A stretch of 35,123 nucleotides of DNA, taken from assembly GCA_025353195.1 (NCBI GenBank), contig JANXRC010000087.1, forward strand, positions 1 to 35,123, read 5' to 3'. The notes beneath the pieces were generated by a model. The model made no database searches. It was not told where the DNA came from and was given only the letters and a program-made list of their open reading frames with translations. Numbering within the stretch: position 1 is the first letter of the stretch; each line of letters begins with the position of its first letter. The stretch comes from Rhodocyclaceae bacterium. GTDB lineage: Bacteria > Pseudomonadota > Gammaproteobacteria > Burkholderiales > Rhodocyclaceae. The position numbers were made by a program, and so were the translations under genes. Positions 1-10,744 of this stretch are shown here, piece after piece.

Positions 1-1109
1 TCGACTTGCCACTCCTTGACGATGCGCAGCATCATTGCGGTCTTCAGACGTGGGTCGAAAAAGTGCTGCCACTGCGGTTTCGAAAGATTCCAGTCGGCAT
101 AGAGGCGCAGCACCTGGTCGCGGGTATTCATTTCGACACCGTTTTCCCATGGCAGGGAGCGGCCGCCCCAACTGCCATCGGGCTTGTCTTCCCAGATGCC
201 TTCCAGCGCAAAGGTATACAGCGAGCCGATGGACACCGCACCAAACGACTCGAGGTAGCGGAAGATCTTGAGGAAGGACCAGGGCGGCTGGGTATCCGAC
301 ATCATGCGGCACTTCTCATTGGGCACCGCGGCAATGCCGCGGGCGACGCGATCCTTCACTTCCTCATAAAGTTCGTCGTAGAAGTCGGCGCACCACTGGG
401 ACGACTTCGACAAGGTGGCCAGCACATACAGCGAGTACATGGTCTTTTCGTCGAGCGGTGCCGGCTTGACCTTGTTCAGGGCACAAATATCCGCCCAGCG
501 GCTGGTCGAGCGCATCTCGTTCTTGACTGCCTTGATGAACTTCTCGTCGTCGAAGGTGCGGCCCGTGGACTTCTCCAGAAACTCGATGCCGTCGTGCAAC
601 TGATCGGTCACGTAGTCGAGGCGTGCCGCGTTCATGTCCTTGTAGGGCCCGACGCCAACATCCACGTAGAACTGCGGTATCTGCTCTTCCTTGGCAACGT
701 GCTGGTACCACTTCGAGTGCGAGCAGCAGATCTGCGTCTGGAAAATGAAATCGGCCTTCGGAAACTTGCCGCCATAAAGGTACTTGTCGAGGTGCATGCC
801 ACCCCAGTAGATGCGCATGTAGGAGCAAAGGTCGCGGGCAAAGCCTACCGACTCGGCGGCATCCATGCACTCCTTGGCAAACTTCTTGTCGTGCGCAATG
901 GCGGCTGCGTAAGGCTCGCCCGTCAGCGAATAGACGTCATCACCAAGACCCGCCGGCAGCGCATCCAGCGCCCAGGCTGAGCCGGACCAGCGCAGCCCGC
1001 CGTTGTCCTTGGCTTTCGCGTAGTTCTGGTAGTACTGCTCGCGCAGCTGTTTCGCCTTGCCCCACAGCTTGAGGGATTCGGTCGGATACTTGTTCGGTGC
1101 GTTCATCAT
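1..1109 (-). CDS. bcrB: Benzoyl-CoA reductase subunit B, BcrB/BzdO family (partial, 3' end off window)
   Basis: This is one of the two subunits that form the active-site half of ATP-dependent class I benzoyl-CoA reductase, the enzyme that dearomatises benzoyl-CoA under anoxic conditions (family knowledge). The reverse strand is open from the ATG pair at 1109/1106 to the left edge, about 369 residues; BcrB/BzdO proteins are about 440 residues, so the C-terminus is missing. A GGGAGAG Shine-Dalgarno precedes the start. The translation begins [18 protein letters not shown] and contains a Cys-Cys pair in the stretch [16 protein letters not shown], typical of the 2-hydroxyacyl-CoA dehydratase family to which BcrB and BcrC belong. 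It follows bcrC by 14 bp, matching the C-B order of bcrCBAD (Thauera) and N-O of bzdNOPQ (Azoarcus). The ATPase subunits A and D would be expected beyond the edge. The bcr and bzd subtypes were not separated. Confidence 0.88.
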   Translation of the reverse strand, partial: MMNAPNKYPTESLKLWGKAKQLREQYYQNYAKAKDNGGLRWSGSAWALDALPAGLGDDVYSLTGEPYAAAIAHDKKFAKECMDAAESVGFARDLCSYMRIYWGGMHLDKYLYGGKFPKADFIFQTQICCSHSKWYQHVAKEEQIPQFYVDVGVGPYKDMNAARLDYVTDQLHDGIEFLEKSTGRTFDDEKFIKAVKNEMRSTSRWADICALNKVKPAPLDEKTMYSLYVLATLSKSSQWCADFYDELYEEVKDRVARGIAAVPNEKCRMMSDTQPPWSFLKIFRYLESFGAVSIGSLYTFALEGIWEDKPDGSWGGRSLPWENGVEMNTRDQVLRLYADWNLSKPQWQHFFDPRLKTAMMLRIVKEWQV

Positions 1110-1123
1110 TCTCTCCCGGCAGT

Positions 1124-2263
1124 TCAGAACAGCTCTTCGTCGCTCATCGTCTCGAGGAATGCCTCGATACGGATACGGAAGGGGCCGATGGGGTTGGTAA
1201 TATCGAATTCCAGGAACAGCGTCGGGATGCCGTTGCTCTCAAGGTGCGCCTTCAAGTCGGGATAGTCTCCCTCGTGCGGATCGCAGAACTTCTGCTGCAG
1301 GAAGATCGCCGCGCGCGCATTGAATTCCTTGGCCAGGCCGAGCACATGGTCGTAGCGGGTGTGCACCGGATAATCCTTGGTCGGACAGGCGGGCCGGTCG
1401 CAATAGCGGTCGGCGATCGCCTTGATGACGTCGTCCTCCGGCTTCGACTGGTTCCAGAAATAACGGGTACCTGAACACTGATCGTCGATGACGATGGTCG
1501 ATCCGACCGACTCGACCATGGCCATGAAAGCGAGGTCGTCGTTTTCCGAACCGATGGTCATGAAACGAACCCCTTCGGGACGATTCAACTGCCGGGCAGG
1601 CAGTGCGGCCAACACTTTCTTCAGCTGCTCGTTGTGCTCGCGCTTGTCCACAAATTGAGCGGTAATGGATGCATACAGGGCTTCACACCCCGTCACCTGC
1701 GGATTAGCGGCCTTGCGGTACTCGAACAACTCGCGCAACAGGCGACGGTTTTCGTCGACTACGGCGAGCGCCTCCTTGAGCATCGCATCGGTCAATTCCT
1801 TTCCGGTGAGTGCCTGCAGGAATACGCGAAACGCCTGAATCTCTGCATAGTGCGCGGTACGGGCACGCGGCGACTGCACCTCGTTAGGCATCGGCACAAA
1901 GTAATCCCACTCCACGGTGGGCACGTTGCCGCGCCATGAACTGAAGGTCTGCCGATACTGGATACAGGACTGCGTCAGGGTAACGCCCTGACAGTAATCG
2001 TAACGGCCGAGCAAGCCCTGCGCCAGCGAATCGCGGCAGAAGGGGCAGAACATGCCGAAGATGTGCGGCTCGGTGACGTTCTGCGGCTCATGCGCGCCAA
2101 GCACACGAACCGGCAGCATGCCGGCCGCGATCAGCAATTCCTCCGCGGTGTAGGTGCACATCGTCGCGACAACCTGACCGCCGGTGCGCGCCTTCCAATC
2201 ACGCGCGTAGTCGTGGCGCTTCTCATACCAGTTCTTGAACTGGTCGAACATACCATCAGCCAT
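1124..2263 (-). CDS. bcrC: Benzoyl-CoA reductase subunit C, BcrC/BzdN family
   Basis: A 379-residue protein of the 2-hydroxyglutaryl-CoA dehydratase D-component family. The N-terminus, the cysteine-rich stretch around residues 35-105 (including [18 protein letters not shown] and [11 protein letters not shown]) and the length all fit the C subunit of ATP-dependent benzoyl-CoA reductase, which with BcrB carries the substrate-binding and [4Fe-4S] half of the complex in the cytoplasm. The start at 2263 is set by a consensus AAAGGAGG Shine-Dalgarno five bases upstream. It is the first gene of a leftward operon and is followed 14 bp later by bcrB. The promoter must lie in the 298-bp gap it shares with the divergent boxR-like gene, so control by that regulator is likely. 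A related (R)-2-hydroxyacyl-CoA dehydratase is the main alternative, but the bcrB partner and box neighbours argue against it. Confidence 0.9.
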   Translation of the reverse strand: MADGMFDQFKNWYEKRHDYARDWKARTGGQVVATMCTYTAEELLIAAGMLPVRVLGAHEPQNVTEPHIFGMFCPFCRDSLAQGLLGRYDYCQGVTLTQSCIQYRQTFSSWRGNVPTVEWDYFVPMPNEVQSPRARTAHYAEIQAFRVFLQALTGKELTDAMLKEALAVVDENRRLLRELFEYRKAANPQVTGCEALYASITAQFVDKREHNEQLKKVLAALPARQLNRPEGVRFMTIGSENDDLAFMAMVESVGSTIVIDDQCSGTRYFWNQSKPEDDVIKAIADRYCDRPACPTKDYPVHTRYDHVLGLAKEFNARAAIFLQQKFCDPHEGDYPDLKAHLESNGIPTLFLEFDITNPIGPFRIRIEAFLETMSDEELF

Positions 2264-2289
2264 TGGTGCCTCCTTTATTGGCTATCCTT

Positions 2290-2413
2290 TGCACTGCCGT
2301 GCTCTGGAAGCAGCCTTCATTAGACTTGGAACTATTGTTCCACCGATGAACCATACTGCACACTCTGAGCGAAGTATGGGTTAAAAAAATGCCCTCGTCA
2401 ATAGCGATATGCA
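2290..2413. promoter_or_regulatory. Three TGCA words, candidate BoxR/BzdR operator region
   Basis: TGCA occurs at 2290-2293, 2357-2360 and 2410-2413, between bcrC and the regulator gene. BzdR and BoxR of Azoarcus bind operators built from TGCA repeats (established knowledge). About one copy is expected by chance in a 298-bp gap, so three copies are suggestive only, and they are not evenly spaced. Confidence 0.35.
2327..2342. repeat. Perfect inverted repeat TGGAAC-TATT-GTTCCA
   Basis: Six-base perfect arms with a four-base spacer, 64 bp upstream of the bcrC start. The size suits a dimeric regulator site. No family with this consensus was recognised. It has no T-run on either side, so it does not look like a terminator. 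Confidence 0.4.
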
Positions 2414-2510
2414 TTATTTTTCCTTAGCCCGCCCGTATCTTGTTTATAGCTTTTGTTCAACCAGTTACGAGCTTTTAATACCCATGTTTATTTTAGGTTT
2501 AAAAAAATAT

Positions 2511-2539
2511 TTCACTTGCGTCTCGCCATCATGTACTAT
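2511..2539 (+). promoter_or_regulatory. Putative sigma-70 promoter of the boxR-boxCBA operon
   Basis: TTCACT (2511-2516) and TACTAT (2534-2539) are 17 bp apart, in an AT-rich stretch with a TTAAAAAAAT tract just upstream that could act as an UP element. The predicted transcription start near 2546 leaves a short leader containing GAGAG ahead of the ATG at 2562. The -10 lies inside a perfect palindrome, TACTATAGTA (2534-2543). Confidence 0.42.
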
Positions 2540-2561
2540 AGTACCTATTCGAGAGTCCAAT

Positions 2562-3488
2562 ATGCCTTCAAACCTGCGGCCAACCACCATGGAATCACCC
2601 GCAATAGCCGAACAACCCGGGTCGTTGCCCTTCATCGACGAAGCCGCCGACGCCGAATTTGTCCAGGCACTCGGCCTTCGAGTTCGTGAGGCCCGTGCAC
2701 GGCGCGGCATGTCGCGCAAGACCCTGGCGCAGACGTCAGACGTTTCGGAACGCTACCTGGCGCAGGTGGAAAGCGGCGAAACCAATCCATCCATCATGGT
2801 GCTGCGGCACGTCGCCCATGCCTTGGGCACGTCTCTGATCGAGTTGCTGGAGCCGCACAGCTCCCCGGAATACCGCCTGATCTCGCACTTCCTTGAACAG
2901 CTCTCGCCCAACCGGCTCGAAGAAGCCCTGCTACGCCTGATGCGCGACTTCGGCAACGAAGACGCCTCCCGCCGCAAGCGCATTGCCCTGGTGGGCCTGC
3001 GCGGTGCGGGCAAGTCGACCCTCGGCCGAGCGCTCGCCAGCGAACTGTCGCTGCCTTTCGTCGAACTCAACGGCGCAATCGAGGCGGAAGCCGGCATGAG
3101 TCTCAACGAAATATTCATGCTCTATGGTCAGCCCGGCTTTCGCCGCCTCGAACGGCGTTGCCTGGAGAGTTTCATCGCCGAGCACGAGAGCGCAGTCATC
3201 ACCGTCGGCGGCGGCATCGTTTCCGAAGCGGAAACATTCAATCTGCTGCTCATGAATTGCTTTACCGTCTGGGTCAAGGCGACCCCGGAAGAACACATGT
3301 CGCGCGTTGTCGCCCAAGGCGATTTCCGGCCCATGGAAGGCAATACAGAAGCCATGGAAGACATGCGCCGTATTCTCGTCGCGCGCGAGTCCCTGTATTC
3401 GAAAGCGGATTTCACTCTCGACACCACCGGCCGCAAGCCGGAGGATTGCCTCATGCAGTTGCGTCAAGCGATTACCGCACTGAAGTAG
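2562..3488 (+). CDS. boxR: BoxR/BzdR-type transcriptional regulator (XRE HTH + shikimate-kinase-like domain)
   Basis: A 308-residue two-domain protein. Residues about 38-95 form an XRE-type helix-turn-helix (LGLRVREARARRGMSRKTLA onward). Residues about 140-308 resemble shikimate kinase, with a Walker A motif GLRGAGKST at 145-153 and the GGGIV stretch of that family. This architecture is characteristic of BoxR and BzdR, which repress aerobic and anaerobic benzoate genes and use benzoyl-CoA as inducer (known for Azoarcus). The ATG at 2562 is preferred because GAGAG precedes it and a promoter-like pair ends just upstream. An in-frame ATG at 2409 would add about 50 unlike residues encoded by the AT-rich gap. 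The gene is divergent from bcrCB and only 25 bp ahead of boxC, so it is probably co-transcribed with the box genes and may control both clusters. Confidence 0.88.
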   Translation: MPSNLRPTTMESPAIAEQPGSLPFIDEAADAEFVQALGLRVREARARRGMSRKTLAQTSDVSERYLAQVESGETNPSIMVLRHVAHALGTSLIELLEPHSSPEYRLISHFLEQLSPNRLEEALLRLMRDFGNEDASRRKRIALVGLRGAGKSTLGRALASELSLPFVELNGAIEAEAGMSLNEIFMLYGQPGFRRLERRCLESFIAEHESAVITVGGGIVSEAETFNLLLMNCFTVWVKATPEEHMSRVVAQGDFRPMEGNTEAMEDMRRILVARESLYSKADFTLDTTGRKPEDCLMQLRQAITALK

Positions 3489-3513
3489 ACCATCACACAA
3501 CACGGAGAAGCGA

Positions 3514-5184
3514 ATGACTTATCCAGAAGCCCCCCCGCAGACCATTACCTATGACACCCATCCGGATCAATACAAGCACTGGCGCCTGACTTGCGACGGA
3601 CCGATCGCCACACTGCATCTGAATATCGATGAAGACGGCGGCATCAAGCCCGGCTACAAGCTGAAGCTGAACTCCTATGACCTCGGTGTCGACATCGAAC
3701 TCTACGACGCACTGCAGCGCATCCGCTTCGAGCACCCGGAGGTCCGCACGGTCGTGGTCACCAGTGCCAGGGAACGCATCTTCTGCTCCGGCGCCAACAT
3801 TTTCATGCTGGGCCTTTCAACCCATGCCTGGAAAGTGAATTTCTGCAAGTTCACCAACGAAACGCGCAACGGTATCGAGGATTCCAGCCGCCATTCGGGC
3901 CTCAAGTTCCTCGCTGCCTGCAACGGCACCACCGCTGGCGGCGGCTATGAACTGGCGCTCGCCTGCGACGAAATCATCCTGGTCGATGACCGCTCGTCCG
4001 CGGTAAGCCTGCCCGAGGTCCCTCTGCTTGGCGTACTTCCCGGCACCGGCGGCCTGACCCGCGTCACCGACAAGCGCCACGTCCGACGCGACCACGCGGA
4101 CATGTTCTGCACCCTGACCGAAGGCGTGCGCGCGCAACGCGCCAAGGAATGGCGCCTCATCGATGACTTTGCCAAGCCCCAGCAATTCGCAGAAAAAGTG
4201 CAGCAACGGGCCGTACAACTTGCGGCCAAGAGTGACCGCCCGGCCGGTGCCAAGGGCGTCGCCCTGCCCACCCTCAAGCGCACGATCGACGAGGCTGGCT
4301 ATCACTACGAAACCGTCGATGTGGTCATCGACCGCAAGGCACGCCGCGCCACGCTTACCGTCGCCGCCCCATCCGCGGCAGTGGCAAACGGCGTTGATGG
4401 AATACTCGCCGCGGGCGCATCGTGGTGGCCGCTCCTGATGGCGCGGGAACTCGACGACGCGATCCTGATGCTGCGCACCAACGATCTCGAAATTGGCACC
4501 TGGGTGCTGAAGACCAGCGGCGAGGCGAAGCATGTCCTCGCTGCCGATGCGGCACTGGCGACGCACGGGAAACACTGGTTCGTCCGCGAAGTGATCGGCA
4601 TGTTGCGGCGGACCCTGGCCCGTCTGGATGTCACCTCGCGCACCCTGATTGCACAAGTCGACCGCGGTACCTGTTTCGCCGGCACGCTTGCCGAATTGCT
4701 GCTGGCAGCAGATCGCAGTTACATGCTGTCCTTGCCCGGCGATCCCGAGCAGGAAGCCAATGTCACCTTATCCGAGATGAATTTCGGCAGCTATCCTATG
4801 GTCAATGGCCAATACCGCATCGCCGCACGCTTCTATGCAGAAGAGGCCCCGATTGCGGCAGCCCGAGCCTCGATCGAAAAGGGACTTGGCGCCGAGGCGG
4901 CGTCCGCGCTGGGCCTCGTAACGGCGACACCGGACGACCTCGACTGGGAGGACGAGATCCGCATCGTTCTCGAAGAACGCGCCAGCCTTTCTCCGGACGC
5001 GCTGACGGCGATGGAGGCCAACCTTCGCTTCGGCCCCGGCGAAACCATGGAAACCAGGGTATTTGGCCGCCTCTCCGCCTGGCAGAACTGGATCTTCATC
5101 CGCCCCAATGCGGTAGGCGAAGCCGGCGCACTGAAGGTTTTCGGCAGCGGCAACAAGGCGAAATTCAACTGGGAACGCGTCTGA
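3514..5184 (+). CDS. boxC: BoxC, 2,3-epoxybenzoyl-CoA dihydrolase (benzoyl-CoA-dihydrodiol lyase)
   Basis: A 556-residue crotonase-superfamily protein matching the unusual length of BoxC. The N-terminal half carries the enoyl-CoA-hydratase-like fold, with SGANIFMLG (CoA/oxyanion region) followed by CNGTTAGGGYELALACDEI and PLLGVLPGTGGLTR. In the aerobic benzoyl-CoA pathway BoxC opens the 2,3-epoxide ring hydrolytically, releasing formate and giving 3,4-dehydroadipyl-CoA semialdehyde (family knowledge). A GGAGAAG Shine-Dalgarno lies just ahead of the ATG. It is the first enzyme gene behind boxR, with boxB 36 bp downstream. The protein is expected to be cytoplasmic. No disruption is visible. Confidence 0.94.
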   Translation: MTYPEAPPQTITYDTHPDQYKHWRLTCDGPIATLHLNIDEDGGIKPGYKLKLNSYDLGVDIELYDALQRIRFEHPEVRTVVVTSARERIFCSGANIFMLGLSTHAWKVNFCKFTNETRNGIEDSSRHSGLKFLAACNGTTAGGGYELALACDEIILVDDRSSAVSLPEVPLLGVLPGTGGLTRVTDKRHVRRDHADMFCTLTEGVRAQRAKEWRLIDDFAKPQQFAEKVQQRAVQLAAKSDRPAGAKGVALPTLKRTIDEAGYHYETVDVVIDRKARRATLTVAAPSAAVANGVDGILAAGASWWPLLMARELDDAILMLRTNDLEIGTWVLKTSGEAKHVLAADAALATHGKHWFVREVIGMLRRTLARLDVTSRTLIAQVDRGTCFAGTLAELLLAADRSYMLSLPGDPEQEANVTLSEMNFGSYPMVNGQYRIAARFYAEEAPIAAARASIEKGLGAEAASALGLVTATPDDLDWEDEIRIVLEERASLSPDALTAMEANLRFGPGETMETRVFGRLSAWQNWIFIRPNAVGEAGALKVFGSGNKAKFNWERV

Positions 5185-5220
5185 CGCTTTCCACGAAATC
5201 ACATATATTTGGAGAATGCC

Positions 5221-6645
<1,425 letters not shown>

Positions 6646-6669
6646 GGCGGTCTGACCGCAGGAAATGAA

Positions 6670-7929
6670 ATGGCTGCTACTACCGTGGGGACATCGCAGG
6701 TGACGATTTTGCGCCAGCACTTGATCGACCCGGAGATCTGCATTCGCTGCAACACTTGCGAAGAAACCTGTCCGGTCAACGCAATCAGCCACGACTCGCG
6801 CAACTACGTGGTCGACGCGAGCAAATGCGGGTTCTGCTACGCCTGCATTTCGCCCTGCCCCACGGGCGCCATCGACAACTGGCGGCATGTCAGGGCGGAC
6901 CATGCGTATGCCCTGGCCGACCAACTGCTATGGGATACGCTGCCGGCACAGATCGCCATGGCGGAAATCCCGATAGTCGGCGCTGACGATACGGCGGCGA
7001 CGCTGCCCGATGACGTGGAGCGGATTGCCGCCGCCTCCACCTCCGGCCAGGGCGGCATCGCCCCGCCGCCGTGGTCGGCCGCGCATCCCTACGTCAATCT
7101 CTACTCGATCCAGAAGCCTGCCTTGGCAACGGTCAGCGGCAACTTTCGGCTGACAGCCGAGGATGCGTCGAGCGATATCCGCCACATCGTGCTCGACTTC
7201 GGCAATGCCTCGCTTCCGGTGCTTGAAGGACAGACCATCGGCATCCTGGCACCCGGCCTCGATGCGCACGGTCGCCCCCACCACGTGCGCCTCTACTCGG
7301 TAGCCAGTCCGCGCGACGGGGAGCGTCCGCGCTACAACAACCTGTCGCTTACGGTTAAGCGGGTGACTACCGATCACGAGGGCGCGCAGGTTCTCGGCGT
7401 TGCGTCCAACTTCCTGTGTGATTTGAAGAAGGGCGACCAGGTGCACGTCGTTGGGCCGTACGGCACCAGCTTTTTGATGCCGAACCATCCGGGCAGCAAT
7501 CTGTTGATGATCTGCACCGGCACCGGCTCTGCGCCGATGCGGGCAATGACCGAACGCAGGCGCCGGAAATCGGCCCCCAAGGAGGACGGCAAACTGATGC
7601 TGTTCTTCGGCGCCCGCACCCCCGCCGAACTGCCCTACTTCGGCCCGCTGACCCGGCTGCCGAAAGAATTCATCGACATCAACCTGGCTTTTTCACGAGT
7701 TCCCGAGCAACCGCGGCAGTACGTCCAGGATCTCATTCGCGCGAAAGCCGAGGCTGTTGTGAACCTGCTGCGCGACGAAAACACCTATTTGTACCTGTGC
7801 GGTTTGAAGGGCATGGAGAAAGGCGTTGACGAGGCCTTCAGCGACATCTGCAGCCGCCATGGGCTCGACTGGAAGAGCCTCCAGGCGGAACTGCTGCAAC
7901 AGGGCCGCTACCACGTGGAGACCTATTGA
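6670..7929 (+). CDS. boxA: BoxA, benzoyl-CoA 2,3-epoxidase reductase subunit
   Basis: A 419-residue NADPH-dependent reductase that feeds electrons to BoxB. The N-terminus holds two [4Fe-4S] ferredoxin motifs, cysteines 24/27/30/34 ([12 protein letters not shown]) and 53/56/59/63 ([12 protein letters not shown]). The rest is a ferredoxin-NADP+ reductase-like module, with the FAD-binding stretch [10 protein letters not shown] and a nucleotide-binding stretch [16 protein letters not shown]. The C-terminus ends in a typical FNR-family aromatic (VETY). An AGGAAA Shine-Dalgarno precedes the ATG. It is the last gene of the boxR-boxC-boxB-boxA block. The order C-B-A differs from simple A-B-C naming but is common. 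Confidence 0.94.
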   Translation: MAATTVGTSQVTILRQHLIDPEICIRCNTCEETCPVNAISHDSRNYVVDASKCGFCYACISPCPTGAIDNWRHVRADHAYALADQLLWDTLPAQIAMAEIPIVGADDTAATLPDDVERIAAASTSGQGGIAPPPWSAAHPYVNLYSIQKPALATVSGNFRLTAEDASSDIRHIVLDFGNASLPVLEGQTIGILAPGLDAHGRPHHVRLYSVASPRDGERPRYNNLSLTVKRVTTDHEGAQVLGVASNFLCDLKKGDQVHVVGPYGTSFLMPNHPGSNLLMICTGTGSAPMRAMTERRRRKSAPKEDGKLMLFFGARTPAELPYFGPLTRLPKEFIDINLAFSRVPEQPRQYVQDLIRAKAEAVVNLLRDENTYLYLCGLKGMEKGVDEAFSDICSRHGLDWKSLQAELLQQGRYHVETY

Positions 7930-8221
7930 GCCGGAGGTGAAGCGAAATCGCGTGTCCGCAATAACGTGCAGCGATTCACCGAAGACTGCGATACAACGCA
8001 TCGAAGAGTCGGCGCCGGTGGTACGGCGACGCCGACGTATCGACCGACCCCGCCCACCATGAATGCGAGACCGGACAGCGACCAGAGGGGCCATCCATGT
8101 TCCGGAGTCACGACATTCCCGTTGTCGGGCCCGGAAGATGGTCCGCCGATCCCGGTCGTTAGCGTGCAGCCATGGCGATCGCCGTACCGGAATTCAGAAC
8201 CCAGGCCTGAGGAAAGCCGAA
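7930..8221. other. Convergent intergenic region, possible decayed PEP-CTERM coding remnant on minus strand
   Basis: There is no intact gene between boxA and the convergent slipin gene. On the minus strand, about 8114-8047 reads VTPEHGWPLWSLSGLAFMVG, which resembles the proline-glutamate, hydrophobic helix and basic end of a PEP-CTERM sorting signal. The arginine-rich end (RGRSIRRRRR, about 8049-8020) lies in the next frame. An inverted repeat GTCGGCG/CGCCGAC (8008-8014 and 8030-8036) has no T-run. This may be chance in GC-rich DNA. Confidence 0.25.
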
Positions 8222-9013
8222 TTACGAGGCAGACCCGCCTGAATCTCGCCTTTGTTTTTCCAGGAAAGGCGTCAGCAGGTCCATCGGAAGCGGAAAGATG
8301 ACGGTCGTATTCTTGTCGGCGCCGATCACCGTCAGCGTTTCCAGATAGCGCAACTGGATCGCCTGTGGTTCCTGCGCGAGTATCTTGGCTGCCTGGAACA
8401 GCTTTTCGGCTGCCTGCAATTCGCCTTCGGCGTGGATCACCTTGGCGCGCCGCTCGCGTTCGGCTTCCGCCTGCCGGGCGATCGCGCGGATCATGGATTC
8501 GGTCAGGTCGACCTGCTTGATCTCGACGTTGGCGACCTTGATTCCCCACGAGTCGGTCTGCGCATCGAGCGCCTGCTGGATGTCCATGTTCAGCTTCTCC
8601 CGCTCGGCCAACATGTCGTCGAGCTGGTGCTTGCCAAGCACGGAGCGCAGCATCGTCTGCGCCAGTTGGCTGGTGGCGTTGAGGTAATCGACGACCTGGA
8701 TGATGGCCTTTTGCGGATCGACGACGCGCAGATAGACGACGGCACTGACTTTCACCGATACGTTGTCGCGCGAGATCACGTCCTGGGTCGGCACCTCGAG
8801 CACTACCGTGCGCAGATCCACCCGTACCGCCTGCTGAATGATCGGAACGATGATGACCAGCCCCGGCCCTTTGACCTGCCAGAAGCGGCCAAGGGTAAAT
8901 ACGACGCCGCGTTCGTACTCGCGGAAAATGCGAACCGCATTGGCAAGGAAGAACACCGCCACAACCACCAGAACAAGGCCACCATCAATCCAGCCGAAAT
9001 TGAAGCCGATCAT
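8222..9013 (-). CDS. Slipin / stomatin-like SPFH-domain membrane protein
   Basis: A 263-residue member of the stomatin/prohibitin/flotillin/HflK (SPFH) family. Residues about 9-27 form one membrane segment, followed by the typical [20 protein letters not shown] entry into the SPFH domain. The sequence [14 protein letters not shown]-like stretch and the later [19 protein letters not shown] are standard for bacterial slipins. A helical, charge-rich segment near residues 165-215 ([20 protein letters not shown]) would drive oligomerisation. The start codon overlaps the stop of nfeD by 4 bp, so the two are translationally coupled. In other species the protease-like NfeD cleaves the C-terminal part of its partner slipin (known for Pyrococcus). 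A role in membrane microdomain quality control is inferred. Confidence 0.9.
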   Translation of the reverse strand: MIGFNFGWIDGGLVLVVVAVFFLANAVRIFREYERGVVFTLGRFWQVKGPGLVIIVPIIQQAVRVDLRTVVLEVPTQDVISRDNVSVKVSAVVYLRVVDPQKAIIQVVDYLNATSQLAQTMLRSVLGKHQLDDMLAEREKLNMDIQQALDAQTDSWGIKVANVEIKQVDLTESMIRAIARQAEAERERRAKVIHAEGELQAAEKLFQAAKILAQEPQAIQLRYLETLTVIGADKNTTVIFPLPMDLLTPFLEKQRRDSGGSAS

Positions 9014-10380
9014 CTTTCATCTCCTTGCGCGTCGGGCTCGACGGCGAGCACCAGCCCGTCGATGCCAACCACGCGCACCATTTGACCGCGCCCGAGCGGG
9101 GCGTTCGCACGTACTTTCCATACTTCGCCATTGATGCGCGCAAACACGTCGCCATCGGTGCCTGCAAATACCTCGCCGGTCGCACCGAGCATCTGCTCGC
9201 GGCCGCTCACCACCGGCCGCCGGCGCACACGAAGCGCCAGGTTCAGAACGACGAGCAGGAAGCCGACACTCGCCGCCGTCACGCCAACGATCAATGACCA
9301 TGGGATGCGGTAGCCGGGCGCGTCGGTGTCGATCAGCATGATCGAGCCTATCACGAAGGCGGTGATGCCCCCCATGCCCAGAATGCCGAAGCCCGGCGTG
9401 AAATGCTCCGCAACAAACAAGCCTATGCCCAGCGCGATCAGCGCGAGGCCGGTATAGCTTACCGGCAGCAGTTGCAACGCGAACAGCGCGACGAGCAGGC
9501 TGATGCCACCAATCACGCCGGGCGCCACCAGACCCGGGCTGAAGAACTCGAACACCAGGCCGTAGAAACCAATCATGAGCAGGAGATAGGCAATGCTCGG
9601 ATCGGTGATGACCACCAGCAGCCGGGTGCGCCAATCGGGTTGATACTCGATGATTCCGGCGGCGCCGGTGGCTAGCCGCCGTTCCTGGCCCAGCACCACG
9701 AGCTTGCGGCCGTCGAGTTGCTTGAGCAGTTGCGGAACGTCGGCGGCGACCAGGTCGACGACGTTCAATTTGAGCGCCTCTTGCGCCGACAAGCTGACCG
9801 CCTCGCGCACAGCCTTGTCGGCCCATTCGGCATTGCGGCCGCGCAGTTGGGCAAGTCCGCGGATATACGCTGCCGCATCGTTGGTCTGTTTTCGCGTCAG
9901 CGTCTGTGCCGTTGATTGGGCCTCCGCAGCACGGTCTCCGTCCTTGTCGGGCTTGCCCTGCGCCGTCGGGGGTTCGCGCGGCTCGGTCTGCGGTCCGATC
10001 GATACCGGAGTCGCTGCGCCGAGGTTGGTCGCCGGCGCCATCGCGGCAATATGGCTTGCATACAAGATGTAGGTGCCGGCGCTCGCTGCGCGCGCACCGG
10101 TCGGCGCCACGAAGCTGGCGACCGGTATCGGCGACGCGAGAATATGCTTGATGATCGTGCGCATCGAGAGGTCGAGGCCGCCCGGCGTATCCATTTTCAG
10201 CACCACGAGCTGCGCGTTGAGTTCGACCGCTTTCTCCAAGCCGCGCTGCAGGTAGTCGGCATTGGCAGGTCCGACCGCCCCGCTCTGGGTGATCACCACG
10301 ACGGGGGCAGCCGGCGGTGCCGCAGGCTGTGAAACGGCCAACGTTGTCCAGCAAAATATCAATAGCGCAACCGTCCGCAT
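9010..10380 (-). CDS. NfeD-family membrane-bound serine protease (ClpP-class)
   Basis: A 456-residue long-form NfeD protein. Residues 1-18 form a signal peptide. The N-terminal ClpP-like serine protease domain has Ser100 in [12 protein letters not shown] and Lys164 in [16 protein letters not shown], matching the Ser-Lys dyad of the Pyrococcus 1510-N protease (known). Several membrane helices follow (about 250-370), and the C-terminal OB-fold NfeD domain covers about 390-456. The ATG at 10380 is preferred over the adjacent upstream TTG because GGAGG lies seven bases before it. It forms an operon with the downstream slipin gene through an ATGA overlap. The pair is expected to act in the cytoplasmic membrane, with the protease domain in the periplasm. 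Confidence 0.9.
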   Translation of the reverse strand: MRTVALLIFCWTTLAVSQPAAPPAAPVVVITQSGAVGPANADYLQRGLEKAVELNAQLVVLKMDTPGGLDLSMRTIIKHILASPIPVASFVAPTGARAASAGTYILYASHIAAMAPATNLGAATPVSIGPQTEPREPPTAQGKPDKDGDRAAEAQSTAQTLTRKQTNDAAAYIRGLAQLRGRNAEWADKAVREAVSLSAQEALKLNVVDLVAADVPQLLKQLDGRKLVVLGQERRLATGAAGIIEYQPDWRTRLLVVITDPSIAYLLLMIGFYGLVFEFFSPGLVAPGVIGGISLLVALFALQLLPVSYTGLALIALGIGLFVAEHFTPGFGILGMGGITAFVIGSIMLIDTDAPGYRIPWSLIVGVTAASVGFLLVVLNLALRVRRRPVVSGREQMLGATGEVFAGTDGDVFARINGEVWKVRANAPLGRGQMVRVVGIDGLVLAVEPDAQGDER

Positions 10381-10744
10381 CAACCCGCCTCCAATTTACC
10401 GAACCGGGGGGACCTACAGTGCCACAAAACGCGACACCGTGCCGCCTGCAAGCAAGGCAAAATCGGATGCCAGGTTCGCGGAGGAGGCGCTGGAAAACGT
10501 CCTCCATGGCAAACGCTTGAATCTGCGCTTCGTCTTTCCCCTGAGCGTGCATTCAAGGTTGAATGGCATCATTCATGGACGAACGGCGGATCGCCTATCG
10601 GCCAATCGCTGCGTCTATTCAGTCATTAACACATTTGCTCGCCGGTCGCTGCGTTTGAAGTATCCATCGTGATAGCGTAGTTATTTTGCGGAATCGGCGG
10701 GAAACTGGCAGAGTAAGGTTTCGCCCAACATCTAAGGGGGAAGA
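10381..10744. other. Divergent intergenic region between nfeD and the DsrE-TusA-SQR operon
   Basis: A 364-bp gap with no convincing gene on either strand. It should hold promoters for both divergent operons. A weak -35-like TTGAAG (10655-10660) lies 17 bp before TAGTTA (10678-10683), too poor to call. The main structure is a cluster of CATTCAA/TTGAATG words at 10550-10576. Confidence 0.4.
10550..10576. repeat. Cluster of alternating CATTCAA / TTGAATG / CATTCAT words
   Basis: CATTCAA (10550-10556), TTGAATG (10559-10565) and CATTCAT (10570-10576) create two overlapping inverted repeats with 2-bp and 4-bp spacers, about 170 bp ahead of the DsrE-like gene. This could be an operator. No matching regulator family was recognised. 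Confidence 0.35.

Noticed and set aside
6-980. Plus-strand 324-codon frame at the left edge
   Set aside because: It is antisense to bcrB, whose reverse-strand translation is a clear benzoyl-CoA reductase subunit.
2409-2561. N-terminal extension of the BoxR-like regulator
   Set aside because: It is encoded by the AT-rich control region, includes the predicted promoter and has no counterpart in BoxR or BzdR.
8008-8036. Inverted repeat GTCGGCG/CGCCGAC as terminator between boxA and the slipin gene
   Set aside because: It has a long loop and no T-run on either strand, and such repeats arise easily in this base composition.
9017-10552. Minus-strand 511-codon frame overlapping nfeD in another frame
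   Set aside because: The nfeD frame has a signal peptide, catalytic Ser/Lys motifs and membrane helices; the alternative is arginine-rich shadow sequence.
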